NCBI RefSeq assembly: GCF_002904295.1
Contig: NZ_PPHG01000025.1
Span: forward strand, 1 to 64,000
DNA length: 64,000 nt
DNA from: Amycolatopsis sp. CA-128772
GTDB taxonomy: Bacteria > Actinomycetota > Actinomycetes > Mycobacteriales > Pseudonocardiaceae
Direction: 5' to 3'
The notes beneath the pieces were generated by a model that had not been told where the DNA came from, ran no database searches, and saw only the letters and a program-made list of their open reading frames with translations. The position numbers and the translations under genes were made by a program. Below, piece after piece: positions 1-9,087 of the stretch; within the stretch, counting starts at the first letter, position 1; each line of letters starts with the position of its first letter.

Positions 1-131
1 GGGCCGATGATTCCGCCAGCTCAGCCGCCCGGCAAACCCCGCGGCTCAGCAGGCAACCCGGCGCCTCGAAACCTCACCAGCTCCGCGACCAGGCCCAACA
101 CACCCAGCCCACTCCGAGCCCCCGACCCCGC
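1..131. other. Window edge, no gene recognised
   Basis: This stretch lies downstream of the minus-strand MerR-type gene. I see no recognisable coding, RNA or repeat signal. The open frames here are out-of-frame shadows typical of GC-rich DNA. Confidence 0.5.
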
Positions 132-1010
132 CTACCCCTTCACCCGCTCAGCCGCCAGGTCCAGCGCGCCCGCCAGGTCGTTCACCCACCCCACGTCCCG
201 CCCGGCCAGGCTTTCCCACCCCGGCCCCGCCGGCACCACGTCGAACCCCCGCCGCCGCATGCGGCGGGCCAGTCCGTCGTCCGCCGTGGCTGCCGACATC
301 GACCACAGGAACGTCGCCACAGGCTCGAGCTTTGCCGCGATCGCCGCCGTCGTCTCCGCCGGGACCAGCTGGCCCAGGTACACCGCCGGGATGCCGACCT
401 CCACCATCGCCGCCCGCAGGACCTCCATCGGCAGGCTGTGCCGCTCGTCCGGGCAGCACGCCAGCAGTACCGCTCGACCCGGTGGGATGTTCGCGAACCG
501 GGCGCTGTAGCGCTGGAGCGCCAGCGAAATCTCGCCCGTCAACGCCCACTCGGACTCGAAACACACGTCGCCGCGCAGCCAGCGGCCGCCGAGGTCGTCC
601 AGTACCGGAACCAGGACGTCGGTCCAGGCGCGGGCCGGGCCCAGTGCGTCGAGCAGCTCGTCCAGCAACGCCGCCAAGGCCGCGAAGTCCAGGGCCTCCG
701 CCGCCTGCTCCAGCTCTTCGATTCGGCGGGCGGGCGGGACCTCGGGGACGATGTCGTCCAGGCCCGAGAAGACCGCCGCGGCGGCTTCGCGGGCGCGCAA
801 GCCCCGGCCGATCAGGCGCTGCATGTGCTGGAGGCGGCGGACGTCGGCGTCGGAATAGCGCCGGTGGCGGCCGTCGTCGCGCAGGGAGGGGCCGACGTCG
901 TAGCGGGCCGCCCAGGTGCGCAGCGTCACCGGGGAGACGCCGAGCAGCTCGGCGACCTTGCCGGGCGTCCACGAGCCCCGGCCACCCACCGCGTCGACGT
1001 CCATCAACAC
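132..1010 (-). CDS. MerR-family regulator with cobalamin-binding-like domain (CarH/LitR type)
   Basis: About 292 aa. The N-terminal MerR helix-turn-helix reads KVAELLGVSPVTLRTWAARY, and the RHRRYSDADV wing follows. The C-terminal half resembles the B12-binding domain of the light-responsive repressors CarH/LitR, which bind adenosylcobalamin in the dark and repress carotenoid genes. The ligand-region His survives in DERHSLP (family pattern ExHxxG, with the final Gly now Pro). The Wx9EH signature reads WLRGDVCFESEW, so its His is Trp. The gene is divergent from the carotenoid operon, which fits control of that operon. I chose the GTG start at 1010 because AGGAA lies 5 bases upstream; an ATG at 1004 and a TTG at 1013 are alternatives. 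Whether it still senses light through B12 is uncertain. Confidence 0.82.
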   Translation of the reverse strand: MLMDVDAVGGRGSWTPGKVAELLGVSPVTLRTWAARYDVGPSLRDDGRHRRYSDADVRRLQHMQRLIGRGLRAREAAAAVFSGLDDIVPEVPPARRIEELEQAAEALDFAALAALLDELLDALGPARAWTDVLVPVLDDLGGRWLRGDVCFESEWALTGEISLALQRYSARFANIPPGRAVLLACCPDERHSLPMEVLRAAMVEVGIPAVYLGQLVPAETTAAIAAKLEPVATFLWSMSAATADDGLARRMRRRGFDVVPAGPGWESLAGRDVGWVNDLAGALDLAAERVKG

Positions 1011-1380
1011 CAACGTTCCTACACGCAGAGCCCTCGTCCGCTCTTACGGATACGGCATCGGGCGGCCGTCCGGCACCGCTTGTCCTAAACAATCCCGCCT
1101 ACAGAGGCCGATTGTGACCCAGCTCACGGTTTATCCGGCACACATCCGGCGACGCCCGGTGTGGAGTCCGGGCGCCGCCGGATGCCGGACCCCCGCCGAG
1201 GGGTGACGGCGGGTCCGGCGGGGCGGTGCGTGGCATCACCGCCCCGTTCACAGGAAAGCCGCTTCGATGCAACACCGATCGATCCGGGCCGCCGCCACGT
1301 CTTCGCTCGTTCAAGTGGACAAGCTACACCCTGTATGAAACGGTTGCGAATCGAATAGCCTGAATGTGGGAGGGCGGCGG
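1011..1380. promoter_or_regulatory. Divergent promoter region between the MerR regulator and crt operon
   Basis: A 370-base intergenic region with no gene. On the plus strand, TTCAAG (1310-1315) and TATGAA (1334-1339) are 18 bases apart and could form the crt promoter. The perfect palindrome TACACCCTGTA (1325-1335) sits in the spacer and touches the -10, where a MerR/CarH-type repressor could block transcription. More TACA half-sites lie at 1020 and 1100. TGTGA-N6-TCACG at 1113-1128 matches the CRP-family operator pattern. All assignments are by eye. Confidence 0.45.
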
Positions 1381-2466
1381 ATGACCGCGACGACGACGCC
1401 GGAGGCGGCGCCGGCCGATCGGCTGGACGCGCTCGGCCGGCGGTTCCTGGCCGAAGCGCACGGTTTCGTCAGGGACCGGGCGGCCGAGCACTTCGCCGGA
1501 CGCAGCGAAGGCGCGCTCGCGGAAACCGCGGTACCCGAGTTCGTCGCGGGCGGGAAGTGCCTCCGGCCCCTGTTCGCCTACGTCGGCTGGCGGTGCGGGC
1601 AGCCGGACTCCGACGCCGCGGTCCGGGCGGCCGCCGCGCTGGAGCTGCTGCACTGCTTCGCCCTGGTCCAAGACGACGTGATGGACGGCTCAGAGCTGCG
1701 GCGGGGCCGGCCCGCGCTGCACGTCCGGTTCGCCCGGTGGCACGAGGAGCAGGGCTGGGCCGGCTCGGCCACCCGGTTCGGCGAGTCCGCCGCGACGCTG
1801 TTCGGCGACCTGTTCCTGGTGTGGTCGGAGCAGCTGCTGCGCGAGAGCGGGCTGGCGCCGGCGCAGCTGGCCCGGGCCTGGCCGCACTACGACTCGATGC
1901 GGGCCGAACTCGCCGTCGGCCAGCTCGCCGACCTGGTGAACGACGCGCGGGCGCTGCCCAGCTGGGACACGCTGCTCGACGTCCTGCGCCGCAAGTCCGG
2001 CAACTACACCGTGCGGCGGCCGCTGGAGTTCGGCGCGGCGCTGGCCGGCTGCGGCCCGGAGCTGACCGCCGGGCTCTCGGAGTTCGGCGGCCTGGTGGGC
2101 GAGGCGTTCCAGCTCCGCGACGACCTGCTGGGCGTGTTCGGCGATCCGGCCGTCACCGGCAAGCCCGCCGGGCAGGACCTGCGCGACCGCAAGGCCTCCA
2201 GCGTCGTCGTGCTAGCCGCGGCGATGGCCGACCGGCGGCGGCAGGCCGACCTCGCCGAGCTGCTCGACCTCCCGGCCGTCGACGACGAAGCCGTCGAGCG
2301 CTGGCGGGAGCTGATCGTGGCCACCGGCGCGCGGGAACGCCTGGGCGAGCTGATCCGGGAACGCGCCGACAAGGCGCTCGCGGCGATCGACCCCGCGGTG
2401 GTCCCCCGGCCGGCCGCCGACCTGCTCGCCACGCTCGCGGCCCGCTGCACGGACCGCGACCGATGA
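1381..2466 (+). CDS. crtE: Geranylgeranyl diphosphate synthase
   Basis: A 361-aa polyprenyl synthetase that condenses IPP with allylic diphosphates to give the C20 precursor of carotenoids. The first aspartate-rich motif is clear (QDDVMDGSELRRGRP). The second is QLRDDLLGVFGD, the form common in actinobacterial short-chain enzymes. The GKCLRP substrate motif near the N-terminus is also present. The ATG at 1381 is preceded by GGAGG at about 8 bases; an in-frame GTG at 1366 overlaps that ribosome-binding site and is less likely. The stop overlaps the next start (ATGA), so it is coupled to crtI. It is the first gene of the carotenoid operon. Confidence 0.93.
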   Translation: MTATTTPEAAPADRLDALGRRFLAEAHGFVRDRAAEHFAGRSEGALAETAVPEFVAGGKCLRPLFAYVGWRCGQPDSDAAVRAAAALELLHCFALVQDDVMDGSELRRGRPALHVRFARWHEEQGWAGSATRFGESAATLFGDLFLVWSEQLLRESGLAPAQLARAWPHYDSMRAELAVGQLADLVNDARALPSWDTLLDVLRRKSGNYTVRRPLEFGAALAGCGPELTAGLSEFGGLVGEAFQLRDDLLGVFGDPAVTGKPAGQDLRDRKASSVVVLAAAMADRRRQADLAELLDLPAVDDEAVERWRELIVATGARERLGELIRERADKALAAIDPAVVPRPAADLLATLAARCTDRDR

Positions 2467-3938
2467 GGACCGTGCCCGGCCCGGCCGACCGCGTCGTCGT
2501 CGTGGGCGCCGGCCTGGCCGGCCTCGCCGCGGCCCTGCACCTGGCCGGCCGCGGCCGGGAGGTCACCGTCCTCGAGCGCGACGCCGGCCCGGGCGGCCGC
2601 GCGGGCCGCGTCGAGCGCGACGGCTACCTCCTGGACACCGGCCCGACCGTGCTGACCATGCCCTCGATCCTGCGGGACACCTTCGCCGCGGTCGGCGCCC
2701 AGCTGACCGAGGAACTGCCGCTGACCCGGCTCGACCCGGCGTACGTCGCCCGGTTCGCCGACGGCAGCACCCTGCCGGTGCACTCCGACGCGGCCGCCAT
2801 GACCGAGGCCGTCCGCGAGTTCGCCGGCCCGGCCGAAGCCGCGGGCTACACCCGCCTGCGCGCCTGGCTGACGGAGCTGTACCGCGCCGAGTTCGGCCGG
2901 TTCGTCGACGCGAACATCGACTCCCCGCTCGGCATGCTGCGGCCGGAGCTGGCCCGGCTGGTGGCCCTGGGCGGCTTCCGGCGGCTCGACGGCCAGGTCG
3001 GCCGGTTCCTCGCCGACGAGCGGCTCAAGCGGGTGTTCACCTTCCAGGCCCTCTACGCGGGCGAGTCCCCGATGCGGGCGCTCGCGCTGTACGCGGTGAT
3101 CTCGTACATGGACACCGTCGGCGGGGTGTACTTCCCCACCGGCGGGATCGCCGCCCTGCCGCGCGCGCTGGCCCGCGTCGCGGCCGACGCCGGGGTCAAG
3201 TTCGAGTACGGCGACGCCGTGCACACCCTCGAGCGGCGCGGAAGCCGGGTCACCGCCGTCCGGACCGCCTCCGGGAGCCGGTACCCGTGCGACGCCGTCG
3301 TCCTCACCACCGAACTGCCCGAGAGCTACCGCCTGCTCGGCCGGCCGCCGCGCCGGCCGGTCCCGCTCCGGGCCGCGCCCTCGGCCCTGGTCGTGCACGC
3401 CGGCGGCCCCGCCGGGCCGCCGGACGTCGCCCACCACACGATCTCCTTCGGGCACGGCTGGCGCTCGACGTTCGACGAGCTCATCACGCAGGGACGGCGG
3501 ATGAGCGACCCGTCGCTGCTGATCACCCGGCCGACCGCGTCCGATCCCGGGCTCGCCCCGCCCGGCCGCCAGCTCTACTCCGTGCTCGCCCCGGTACCCA
3601 ACCTCGACCGCGGCCCCGCGGACTGGGCCACCGGATCGGAGGCCTACGCCGAGGAAATCCTCGACCTCGCCCGGGAGCGGCTGCTGCCGGGCTTCGAACC
3701 GGAGTTCACGCACGTGCTCGGCCCGGCCGAGTGGGCGGAGCGCGGCCTGGTCGCCGGGACGCCGTTCAGCTACGCGCACTCCTTCGCCCAGACCGGCCCG
3801 TTCCGGCCGCGGAACCTCCCGCGCGGGACGGACAACGCCGTGCTGGCCGGCGGCGCCACCGTGCCCGGTGTGGGCGTGCCGACCGTGCTGATCTCCGGCA
3901 GACTGGCCGCCGACCGGATCACCGGAGGGAACCGATGA
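2463..3938 (+). CDS. crtI: Phytoene desaturase
   Basis: A 491-aa FAD-dependent desaturase converting phytoene to lycopene. The N-terminal dinucleotide-binding fold reads VVVVGAGLAGLAAALHLAG, followed by the GGRAGR segment and the DTGPTVLTMP stretch typical of CrtI. The C-terminal FAD motif (LAGGATVPGVGVPTVLISG) is the carotenoid desaturase signature. The start ATG overlaps the crtE stop by four bases (ATGA), and its own stop overlaps the crtB ATG, so translation is coupled along the operon. The frame stays open far upstream, but that part is a shadow of crtE. Confidence 0.95.
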   Translation: MRTVPGPADRVVVVGAGLAGLAAALHLAGRGREVTVLERDAGPGGRAGRVERDGYLLDTGPTVLTMPSILRDTFAAVGAQLTEELPLTRLDPAYVARFADGSTLPVHSDAAAMTEAVREFAGPAEAAGYTRLRAWLTELYRAEFGRFVDANIDSPLGMLRPELARLVALGGFRRLDGQVGRFLADERLKRVFTFQALYAGESPMRALALYAVISYMDTVGGVYFPTGGIAALPRALARVAADAGVKFEYGDAVHTLERRGSRVTAVRTASGSRYPCDAVVLTTELPESYRLLGRPPRRPVPLRAAPSALVVHAGGPAGPPDVAHHTISFGHGWRSTFDELITQGRRMSDPSLLITRPTASDPGLAPPGRQLYSVLAPVPNLDRGPADWATGSEAYAEEILDLARERLLPGFEPEFTHVLGPAEWAERGLVAGTPFSYAHSFAQTGPFRPRNLPRGTDNAVLAGGATVPGVGVPTVLISGRLAADRITGGNR

Positions 3939-4897
3939 CCCGACGCGAACTCGACGCCGCCGGCATCCGCGCACCCGGGCTGCGCTCGGCCTACACGTGG
4001 TGCCGCGAACTCAACGCCCGGCACGGCCGCACGTACTTCCTCGCCACGCGGCTGCTGACCCCGGCCCAGCGGCCGGCGATCCACGCGCTCTACGGCTTCG
4101 CGCGGTGGCTCGACGACATCGTCGACGAACCGGCCGTGGACGCGACCCCGGAGTCCCTCGACGAGCGCCTGCTGGAAGTGGAGAACCGCTTCCTCGCCGA
4201 CCTGAAGGCCGGCGTCAGCGACGATCCGCTGCTCACCGCCGTGATCGACACCGCGGCCCGGTACGCGCTGGCCGACGCGTACTTCCGGGCTTTCTTCACG
4301 TCGATGCGGATGGACCTGACCGTCGGCGGCTACGCCACCCGCGCCGAGCTCGACACCTACGTGCACGGCTCGGCCGAGGTGATCGGCCTGCAGGTGCTGC
4401 CGGTGCTCGGCACCGTCGCCCCGCGCGAGGAGGCCGAGCCGCGGGCCGCCGCGCTGGGCAAGGCCTTCCAGCTCACCAACTTCCTGCGTGACGTCGCCGA
4501 GGACCTGGCCCGCGGGCGGGTCTACCTGCCGGCCGACGAACTGGCCGCGCACGGCGTCGACCGCGACCGGCTGGCGTGGTGCGCCCGGCACGGCCGGGCC
4601 GACGACCGCGTCCGGGCCGCGATCCGCGCGCAGATCGCCGTCACCCGCGAGGTGTACGCCGAGGCCCGGCCGGGGATCGCCATGCTGCACCCGGTTTCCC
4701 GCCCTTGCGTGGCCACCGCGGCCACCCTGTACGGACGGATCCTCGATCGCCTCGAGGACGCCGGCCACGACGTCTTCGCCGGGCGCGCAGCGGTTTCCCG
4801 CGGGCGGCGGCTGCTGGTGGCCTGCGGCGCGGTCGCCCGCACGCAGTGGGCGCGGGCCCGCCACCCCGCGCCGGCCCTCCCGGTGGCGGTGAACTGA
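3935..4897 (+). CDS. crtB: Phytoene synthase
   Basis: A 320-aa squalene/phytoene synthase that joins two geranylgeranyl diphosphates into phytoene. Both metal-binding motifs are visible: RWLDDIVDEP and QLTNFLRDVAED. The RVYLP segment that follows the second motif is also typical. GGAGGG lies about 6 bases before the ATG, which is embedded in the crtI stop. The position between the desaturase and the cyclase genes is standard for actinobacterial crt operons. Confidence 0.95.
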   Translation: MTRRELDAAGIRAPGLRSAYTWCRELNARHGRTYFLATRLLTPAQRPAIHALYGFARWLDDIVDEPAVDATPESLDERLLEVENRFLADLKAGVSDDPLLTAVIDTAARYALADAYFRAFFTSMRMDLTVGGYATRAELDTYVHGSAEVIGLQVLPVLGTVAPREEAEPRAAALGKAFQLTNFLRDVAEDLARGRVYLPADELAAHGVDRDRLAWCARHGRADDRVRAAIRAQIAVTREVYAEARPGIAMLHPVSRPCVATAATLYGRILDRLEDAGHDVFAGRAAVSRGRRLLVACGAVARTQWARARHPAPALPVAVN

Positions 4898-4898
4898 C

Positions 4899-5240
4899 GT
4901 GGGCCAGCTCGAATACCTCATCGTGCTGGCGGCCTGCGTGCTGGTCACGCTGCCGCTGGAACTCGCGGGTGCGCGCGTGTACCGGCAGCCGCGGCGGCTG
5001 GCCCGCACGGTGCTGCCGGTGGCGCTGGTGTTCCTCGTGTGGGACGCGCTGGCGATCGCGGGCCGGGTGTGGGACTACGCGCCGGGCCGCGTGACCGGGA
5101 TCCGCGCGCCGTTCGCCGTCCCGCTGGAGGAGGTCCTGTTCTTCGTGGTGATCCCGATCTGCGGGCTGCTGACCTACGAGGCCGTCCAGCTCACCGCCGC
5201 GGCGCTCCGGCGGCTCACCCGGAAGGAGGCGCGCCGGTGA
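4899..5240 (+). CDS. crtYc: Lycopene cyclase subunit (CrtYc type)
   Basis: A 113-aa membrane protein, one half of the heterodimeric actinobacterial lycopene beta-cyclase. Three hydrophobic segments can be seen (around residues 5-22, 38-55 and 76-95). The motif PLEEVLFFVVIP is the family signature for the catalytic region. It uses a GTG start one base after the crtB stop. A single fused cyclase exists in other lineages; the split pair supports an actinomycete origin. It acts with the next gene product in the membrane to close the beta-ionone rings of lycopene. Confidence 0.9.
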   Translation: MGQLEYLIVLAACVLVTLPLELAGARVYRQPRRLARTVLPVALVFLVWDALAIAGRVWDYAPGRVTGIRAPFAVPLEEVLFFVVIPICGLLTYEAVQLTAAALRRLTRKEARR

Positions 5241-5557
5241 TCCCCTGGGGCTACACCGTGCCCGCGGTCGCCGCGGTGGCCGGCGTCGTGCTGGCCGAAC
5301 TCCGCCTGCTGCGGACAGGCCTGTTCCGGCGCCCGGCCTACTGGTTCACGATGGCCATCGTCACCGCGTTCCAGATCCCGGTGGACGGCTGGCTGACGAA
5401 GCTGTCCGATCCGATCGTCCGCTACGCCCCCGGGCACATCACCGGCTGGCGCTTCCCGTGGGACATCCCGGTCGAGGACTTCCTCTTCGGGTTCGCGCTG
5501 GTGACGGCGGTACTGCTGGTGTGGGAACGAACCGGGCCCCGGGAGGAGCGCGCGTGA
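5237..5557 (+). CDS. crtYd: Lycopene cyclase subunit (CrtYd type)
   Basis: A 106-aa membrane protein, partner of the preceding subunit. It has several hydrophobic helices and the matching motif PVEDFLFGFAL near its C-terminus, equivalent to PLEEVLFF in CrtYc. Its GTG start overlaps the crtYc stop (GTGA), and its own stop overlaps the methyltransferase start in the same way, so equal expression of the two subunits is likely. The pair would give beta-carotene for the later CrtU step. Confidence 0.9.
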   Translation: MIPWGYTVPAVAAVAGVVLAELRLLRTGLFRRPAYWFTMAIVTAFQIPVDGWLTKLSDPIVRYAPGHITGWRFPWDIPVEDFLFGFALVTAVLLVWERTGPREERA

Positions 5558-6285
5558 ACGCGATGGCGAAGGACGGCCTGCCCCGCGGCGCGGTGCCGTC
5601 CGCGTTCGACACCGAAGCGCGGTGGTACGACCGGCTGGTCGGCGCGAACCCCGGTTACCACCACCACCTGCGGCTCTCCGCGGGCCGGCTGGCGCTGCCC
5701 GCCGGCGGGGCGGGCCTGCGGCTGCTGGACGCCGGCTGCGGCACCGGCGCGTCGACGGCCGCGCTGCTGTCGGCCGCGCCCCGCGCGGAGATCACCGCGT
5801 TCGACGCCTCCGGGGAGATGCTCGCGCGGGCCCGCGCCAAGGACTGGCCCCCGCACGTCACCTTCGTGCACACCCCGGTCGAGGAGCTCGCCGGGATCTC
5901 CGGCCCGTACGACGGGATCCTGGCGGCGTACCTGCTGCGCAACCTCACCGATCCCACCGGGCAGCTGCGGCGGCTGCGCGGGTTGCTGCGGCCCGGCGGC
6001 CGCATCGCGATCCACGAGTACTCCGTCCGGGACTCGCGCCGCGCCCGGTGGGTGTGGAACGCGGTCTGCGCGGGCGTGATCATCCCGCTCGGGAAGGCGA
6101 CCACCGGCGACGCGACCCTCTACCGCCACCTGCGCCGCAGCGTCCTCGAGTTCGACGGGATCGGCGCGCTGGCCCGCCGGCTGACCGACGCCGGGTTCAC
6201 CGACGTCCGGACCGCGTCGATGCCCGGCTGGCAGCGCGGCATCGTCCACACCGTCCTCGGCACCCACCCGCTGGAGCACCCGTGA
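5554..6285 (+). CDS. crtT: SAM-dependent methyltransferase of the carotenoid operon
   Basis: A 243-aa class I methyltransferase. Motif I is LLDAGCGTGAST, with the acidic residue of the second strand in ITAFDASGEML, and the overall look is UbiE/COQ5-like. Streptomyces crt clusters carry a methyltransferase named crtT beside crtU, so I use that symbol by position. Its substrate is unknown: either a modified carotenoid or the quinone/isoprenoid pool. GTG start overlapping the crtYd stop; an ATG at 5560 is possible. Confidence 0.75.
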   Translation: MNAMAKDGLPRGAVPSAFDTEARWYDRLVGANPGYHHHLRLSAGRLALPAGGAGLRLLDAGCGTGASTAALLSAAPRAEITAFDASGEMLARARAKDWPPHVTFVHTPVEELAGISGPYDGILAAYLLRNLTDPTGQLRRLRGLLRPGGRIAIHEYSVRDSRRARWVWNAVCAGVIIPLGKATTGDATLYRHLRRSVLEFDGIGALARRLTDAGFTDVRTASMPGWQRGIVHTVLGTHPLEHP

Positions 6286-7832
6286 CGCGTCCCCTCGGCA
6301 CCGACCGGCGGCTCGAGACCCGGCCGGCCCCGCCCGGCCTGCCCGACGCCGGACGGCTCGGGCGGCGGCCGGCGGCGGCCGTCATCGGGGGCGGCATCGC
6401 GGGTCTCACCGCGGCCACCGGGCTGGCCGAGCGCGGCGTCACGGTGACGCTGTTCGAGCGGGAGGAGCACCTCGGCGGCCGGGTCGGCGGCTGGGCCGAC
6501 CGGCTGCCGGACGGGACGCCGGTGACGATGAGCCGGGGCTTCCACGCGTTCTTCCGCCAGTACTACAACCTGCGGTCGCTGCTGATGCGCACCGATCCCG
6601 GGCTGGACCGGCTCACCCCGCTGGCCGACTACCCGCTGCTGGACGCGCAGGGCCGCACGGACACCTTCGCCGGCCTCCCCCGGACGCCGCCGTGGAACGC
6701 GCTCGCGTTCGCCTGGCGCAGCCCGACGTTCACCGCCCGGGACCTGCTGCGCCTCAACGGACCCGGCGCCCTGCCGCTGGCGACGGTGTCGGTCCCGGAC
6801 GTCTACCACCGGCTCGACGGCACCGACGCCGCGAGCTTCCTGGAGGCGATCAACTTCCCGGAAGCGGCCCGGCACCTGGCGTTCGAGGTGTTCTCCCGCA
6901 GCTTCTTCGCCGATCCCCGCGAGCTCTCCGCGGCGGAGCTGGCGACCATGTTCCACCTGTACTTCCTGGGCTCCAGCGAAGGGCTGGTGTTCGACGTGCC
7001 GGCCGAGCCGTTCCCGCAGGCGCTGTGGGATCCGCTGGCCGGTTACCTGGCCGACCGCCGGGTGACCATCCGGTCCGGCACGCCGGTGGCGTCCCTCGAC
7101 CGGACGGCCGAGGGGTTCGCGGTCACCACGGCCGGGGACACCACGCCGTTCGACGCCGTCGTCCTCGCCTGTGACGTGCGCGGGCTGCAGGAGATCGTCG
7201 CCGCGTCGCCGGGTGTCGGCACGCCGGAATGGCGGGACGCCGTCGCGGGTCTGCGGACCGCACCGCCGTTCCTGGTGCGCCGGTTGTGGCTCGACCGGCC
7301 GCTCGACCCGGCCCGGCCGCCGTTCCTCGGCACCGGGAGCGTGCCGCCGCTGGACAACATCAGCCTGCTCGGCCGGTACGAGGGCGAGGCCCGGCGGTGG
7401 GCGGCCCGCACCGGCGGTTCGGTGGTCGAGCTGCACGCCTACGCCGCCGCGACCGACGACCGCGAGACGCTGGTCAAGGCGGTCGACGACCGGATGCACG
7501 CGCTCTACCCGGAAACCCTCGGCGCGCGGGTGACCGGCGCGATTTCCCTGTGGCGCGAGGACTGCCCGCTGTTCGGGCTCGGCGACTTCGCCCGCCGCCC
7601 GGCGGTGACCACCCCGGACCCGGCGCTGGCCCTGGCCGGCGACGGGGTGCGGATCGACCTGCCGGTCGCGCTGATGGAGCGCGCGGCCACCACCGGCTGG
7701 GCCGCGGCGAACGCGCTGCTCGCCGGCTGGGGCCTCGCCGGGCACCCGCTGCGCTCGGTGCCGAACCGGGGCCGGATCGGCCTGCTGAACCGGCTCGCGG
7801 CGACCAGGTCCTTCGGCGGAGGTGGGCGATGA
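6282..7832 (+). CDS. crtU: Carotene desaturase/methyltransferase, isorenieratene synthase-like
   Basis: A 516-aa FAD-dependent enzyme of the CrtU family, which turns the beta-ionone rings of beta-carotene into aromatic rings by desaturation with methyl migration. The FAD-binding motif is VIGGGIAGLTAATGLAERG, followed by FEREEHLGGRVGGW and the MSRGFHAFFRQYYNLR segment characteristic of CrtU. The GTG start overlaps the methyltransferase stop. Together with the cyclase pair it predicts an aromatic carotenoid such as isorenieratene. Confidence 0.88.
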   Translation: MTRPLGTDRRLETRPAPPGLPDAGRLGRRPAAAVIGGGIAGLTAATGLAERGVTVTLFEREEHLGGRVGGWADRLPDGTPVTMSRGFHAFFRQYYNLRSLLMRTDPGLDRLTPLADYPLLDAQGRTDTFAGLPRTPPWNALAFAWRSPTFTARDLLRLNGPGALPLATVSVPDVYHRLDGTDAASFLEAINFPEAARHLAFEVFSRSFFADPRELSAAELATMFHLYFLGSSEGLVFDVPAEPFPQALWDPLAGYLADRRVTIRSGTPVASLDRTAEGFAVTTAGDTTPFDAVVLACDVRGLQEIVAASPGVGTPEWRDAVAGLRTAPPFLVRRLWLDRPLDPARPPFLGTGSVPPLDNISLLGRYEGEARRWAARTGGSVVELHAYAAATDDRETLVKAVDDRMHALYPETLGARVTGAISLWREDCPLFGLGDFARRPAVTTPDPALALAGDGVRIDLPVALMERAATTGWAAANALLAGWGLAGHPLRSVPNRGRIGLLNRLAATRSFGGGGR

Positions 7833-9067
7833 CCGACCACGAAGTCGTGATCGCCGGCGCCGGCCTGGCCGGGCTGGCCGCCGCCATCACCCTGCACCGC
7901 GCGGGCGTGCCGTGCGCCGTCCTGGAGGCCGGCGACGACGTCGGCGGGCGGGTGCGGACCGACGTCGTGGACGGGTTCCGGCTCGACCGGGGGTTCCAGA
8001 TCCTCAACCCGGCCTACCCGGCGATCCGGCGCCTGGCCGACGTCGACGCCCTCGACCTCGGCCGGTTCTGGCGCGCGGTCCGGATCGCCGACGACGACCG
8101 CGTCTCCCTGCTCGGGAACCCGGTCGACACGCCCAAGGCACTGCGGGACATCGCGGCCCGGCGGTACCTGTCGGCGAAGGACCTCGCGGCGCTCGGCGCG
8201 TTGTCCGCCCGCGTCGCCGCGGGACCGGCGAAGGCGATCATCGACCGCGACGACCGCACCACGCTCGACGAGCTGCGGCGCGCCGGGGTGTCCGCCCGGG
8301 CCGTGGAAACCGTCTTCCGGCCGTTCCTCTCCGGGGTGTTCCTGGAATCCGAGCTGGCCACGTCGGCGCGGTTCTTCCAGCTGGTGTGGCGCAGTTTCCT
8401 GCGCTCGGCCCCGTCGCTGCCCGCCCTGGGCATGGGCGAGCTCCCGCGGCAGCTCGCCCGGACCCTGCCGACGACGGCCCTCCACCTGGGCACGCCGGTC
8501 GCGGAGGTCCGGCCCGGCCGGGTCCGCACCGCCGGCGGCGAGACGTGGACGGCCCGCGCGGTCGTCGTCGCCACCGACGGCTCGACGGCCGCGCGGCTCA
8601 CCGGCGTCGAAGAGCCCCGGTGGAACAGCGGGACCACGTGGTACTTCGCGCCGCCGCGCTCGCCGTTGCGCGAACCCGTCATCGTGGTCGACGCGCGGGG
8701 CGGGCCGGTCACCAGCACCAGCGTGGTCAGCGAGGTGTGTCCCTCCTACGCCCCGCCGGGCGCGGCGCTGGTGAGCGCGTCGGCGCTGAGCACGCTGCCG
8801 GAAGCCGAGGTGCGCCGGGTGCTGGGCCGGATGTACCGCACGGACGCGACCCGCTGGCCCTTGGTCGGCCGGTACGAGATCACCCACGGCCTGCCGGCGA
8901 TGCCGCCGCCGCACGGGATCCGCCGCCCGGTCCGGCTGGGCGACGGCCGGTACGTCTGCGGCGACCACCGGGACACGAGCTCCCTGCAGGGCGCCCTGGC
9001 GTCCGGCGCACGGGCGGCGCGGGCCGTGCTCGCCGACCTCGGCCGGACCGGCCGCGCGGACCACTGA
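7829..9067 (+). CDS. FAD-dependent oxidoreductase ending the carotenoid operon
   Basis: A 412-aa flavoprotein of the amine oxidase/phytoene desaturase superfamily. The N-terminal motif is VVIAGAGLAGLAAAITLHRAG, followed by DDVGGRVRTD. The C-terminal segment YVCGDHRDTSSLQGALASG is the second FAD contact. It is shorter than CrtI and clearly distinct from CrtU. Its ATG overlaps the crtU stop, so it belongs to the operon. Its exact reaction is unknown; a tailoring oxidation of the carotenoid or quinone-linked electron transfer are both possible. A hairpin follows about 20 bases after the stop. Confidence 0.75.
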   Translation: MTDHEVVIAGAGLAGLAAAITLHRAGVPCAVLEAGDDVGGRVRTDVVDGFRLDRGFQILNPAYPAIRRLADVDALDLGRFWRAVRIADDDRVSLLGNPVDTPKALRDIAARRYLSAKDLAALGALSARVAAGPAKAIIDRDDRTTLDELRRAGVSARAVETVFRPFLSGVFLESELATSARFFQLVWRSFLRSAPSLPALGMGELPRQLARTLPTTALHLGTPVAEVRPGRVRTAGGETWTARAVVVATDGSTAARLTGVEEPRWNSGTTWYFAPPRSPLREPVIVVDARGGPVTSTSVVSEVCPSYAPPGAALVSASALSTLPEAEVRRVLGRMYRTDATRWPLVGRYEITHGLPAMPPPHGIRRPVRLGDGRYVCGDHRDTSSLQGALASGARAARAVLADLGRTGRADH

Positions 9068-9087
9068 GCCGTCCCGCACTACGACAT

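Noticed and set aside
2004..3974. Long minus-strand open frame opposite crtI/crtB (656 codons)
   Set aside because: Antisense shadow of the crt genes: rich in Arg/Gly/Ala/Pro with no domain motifs, as usual in GC-rich DNA.
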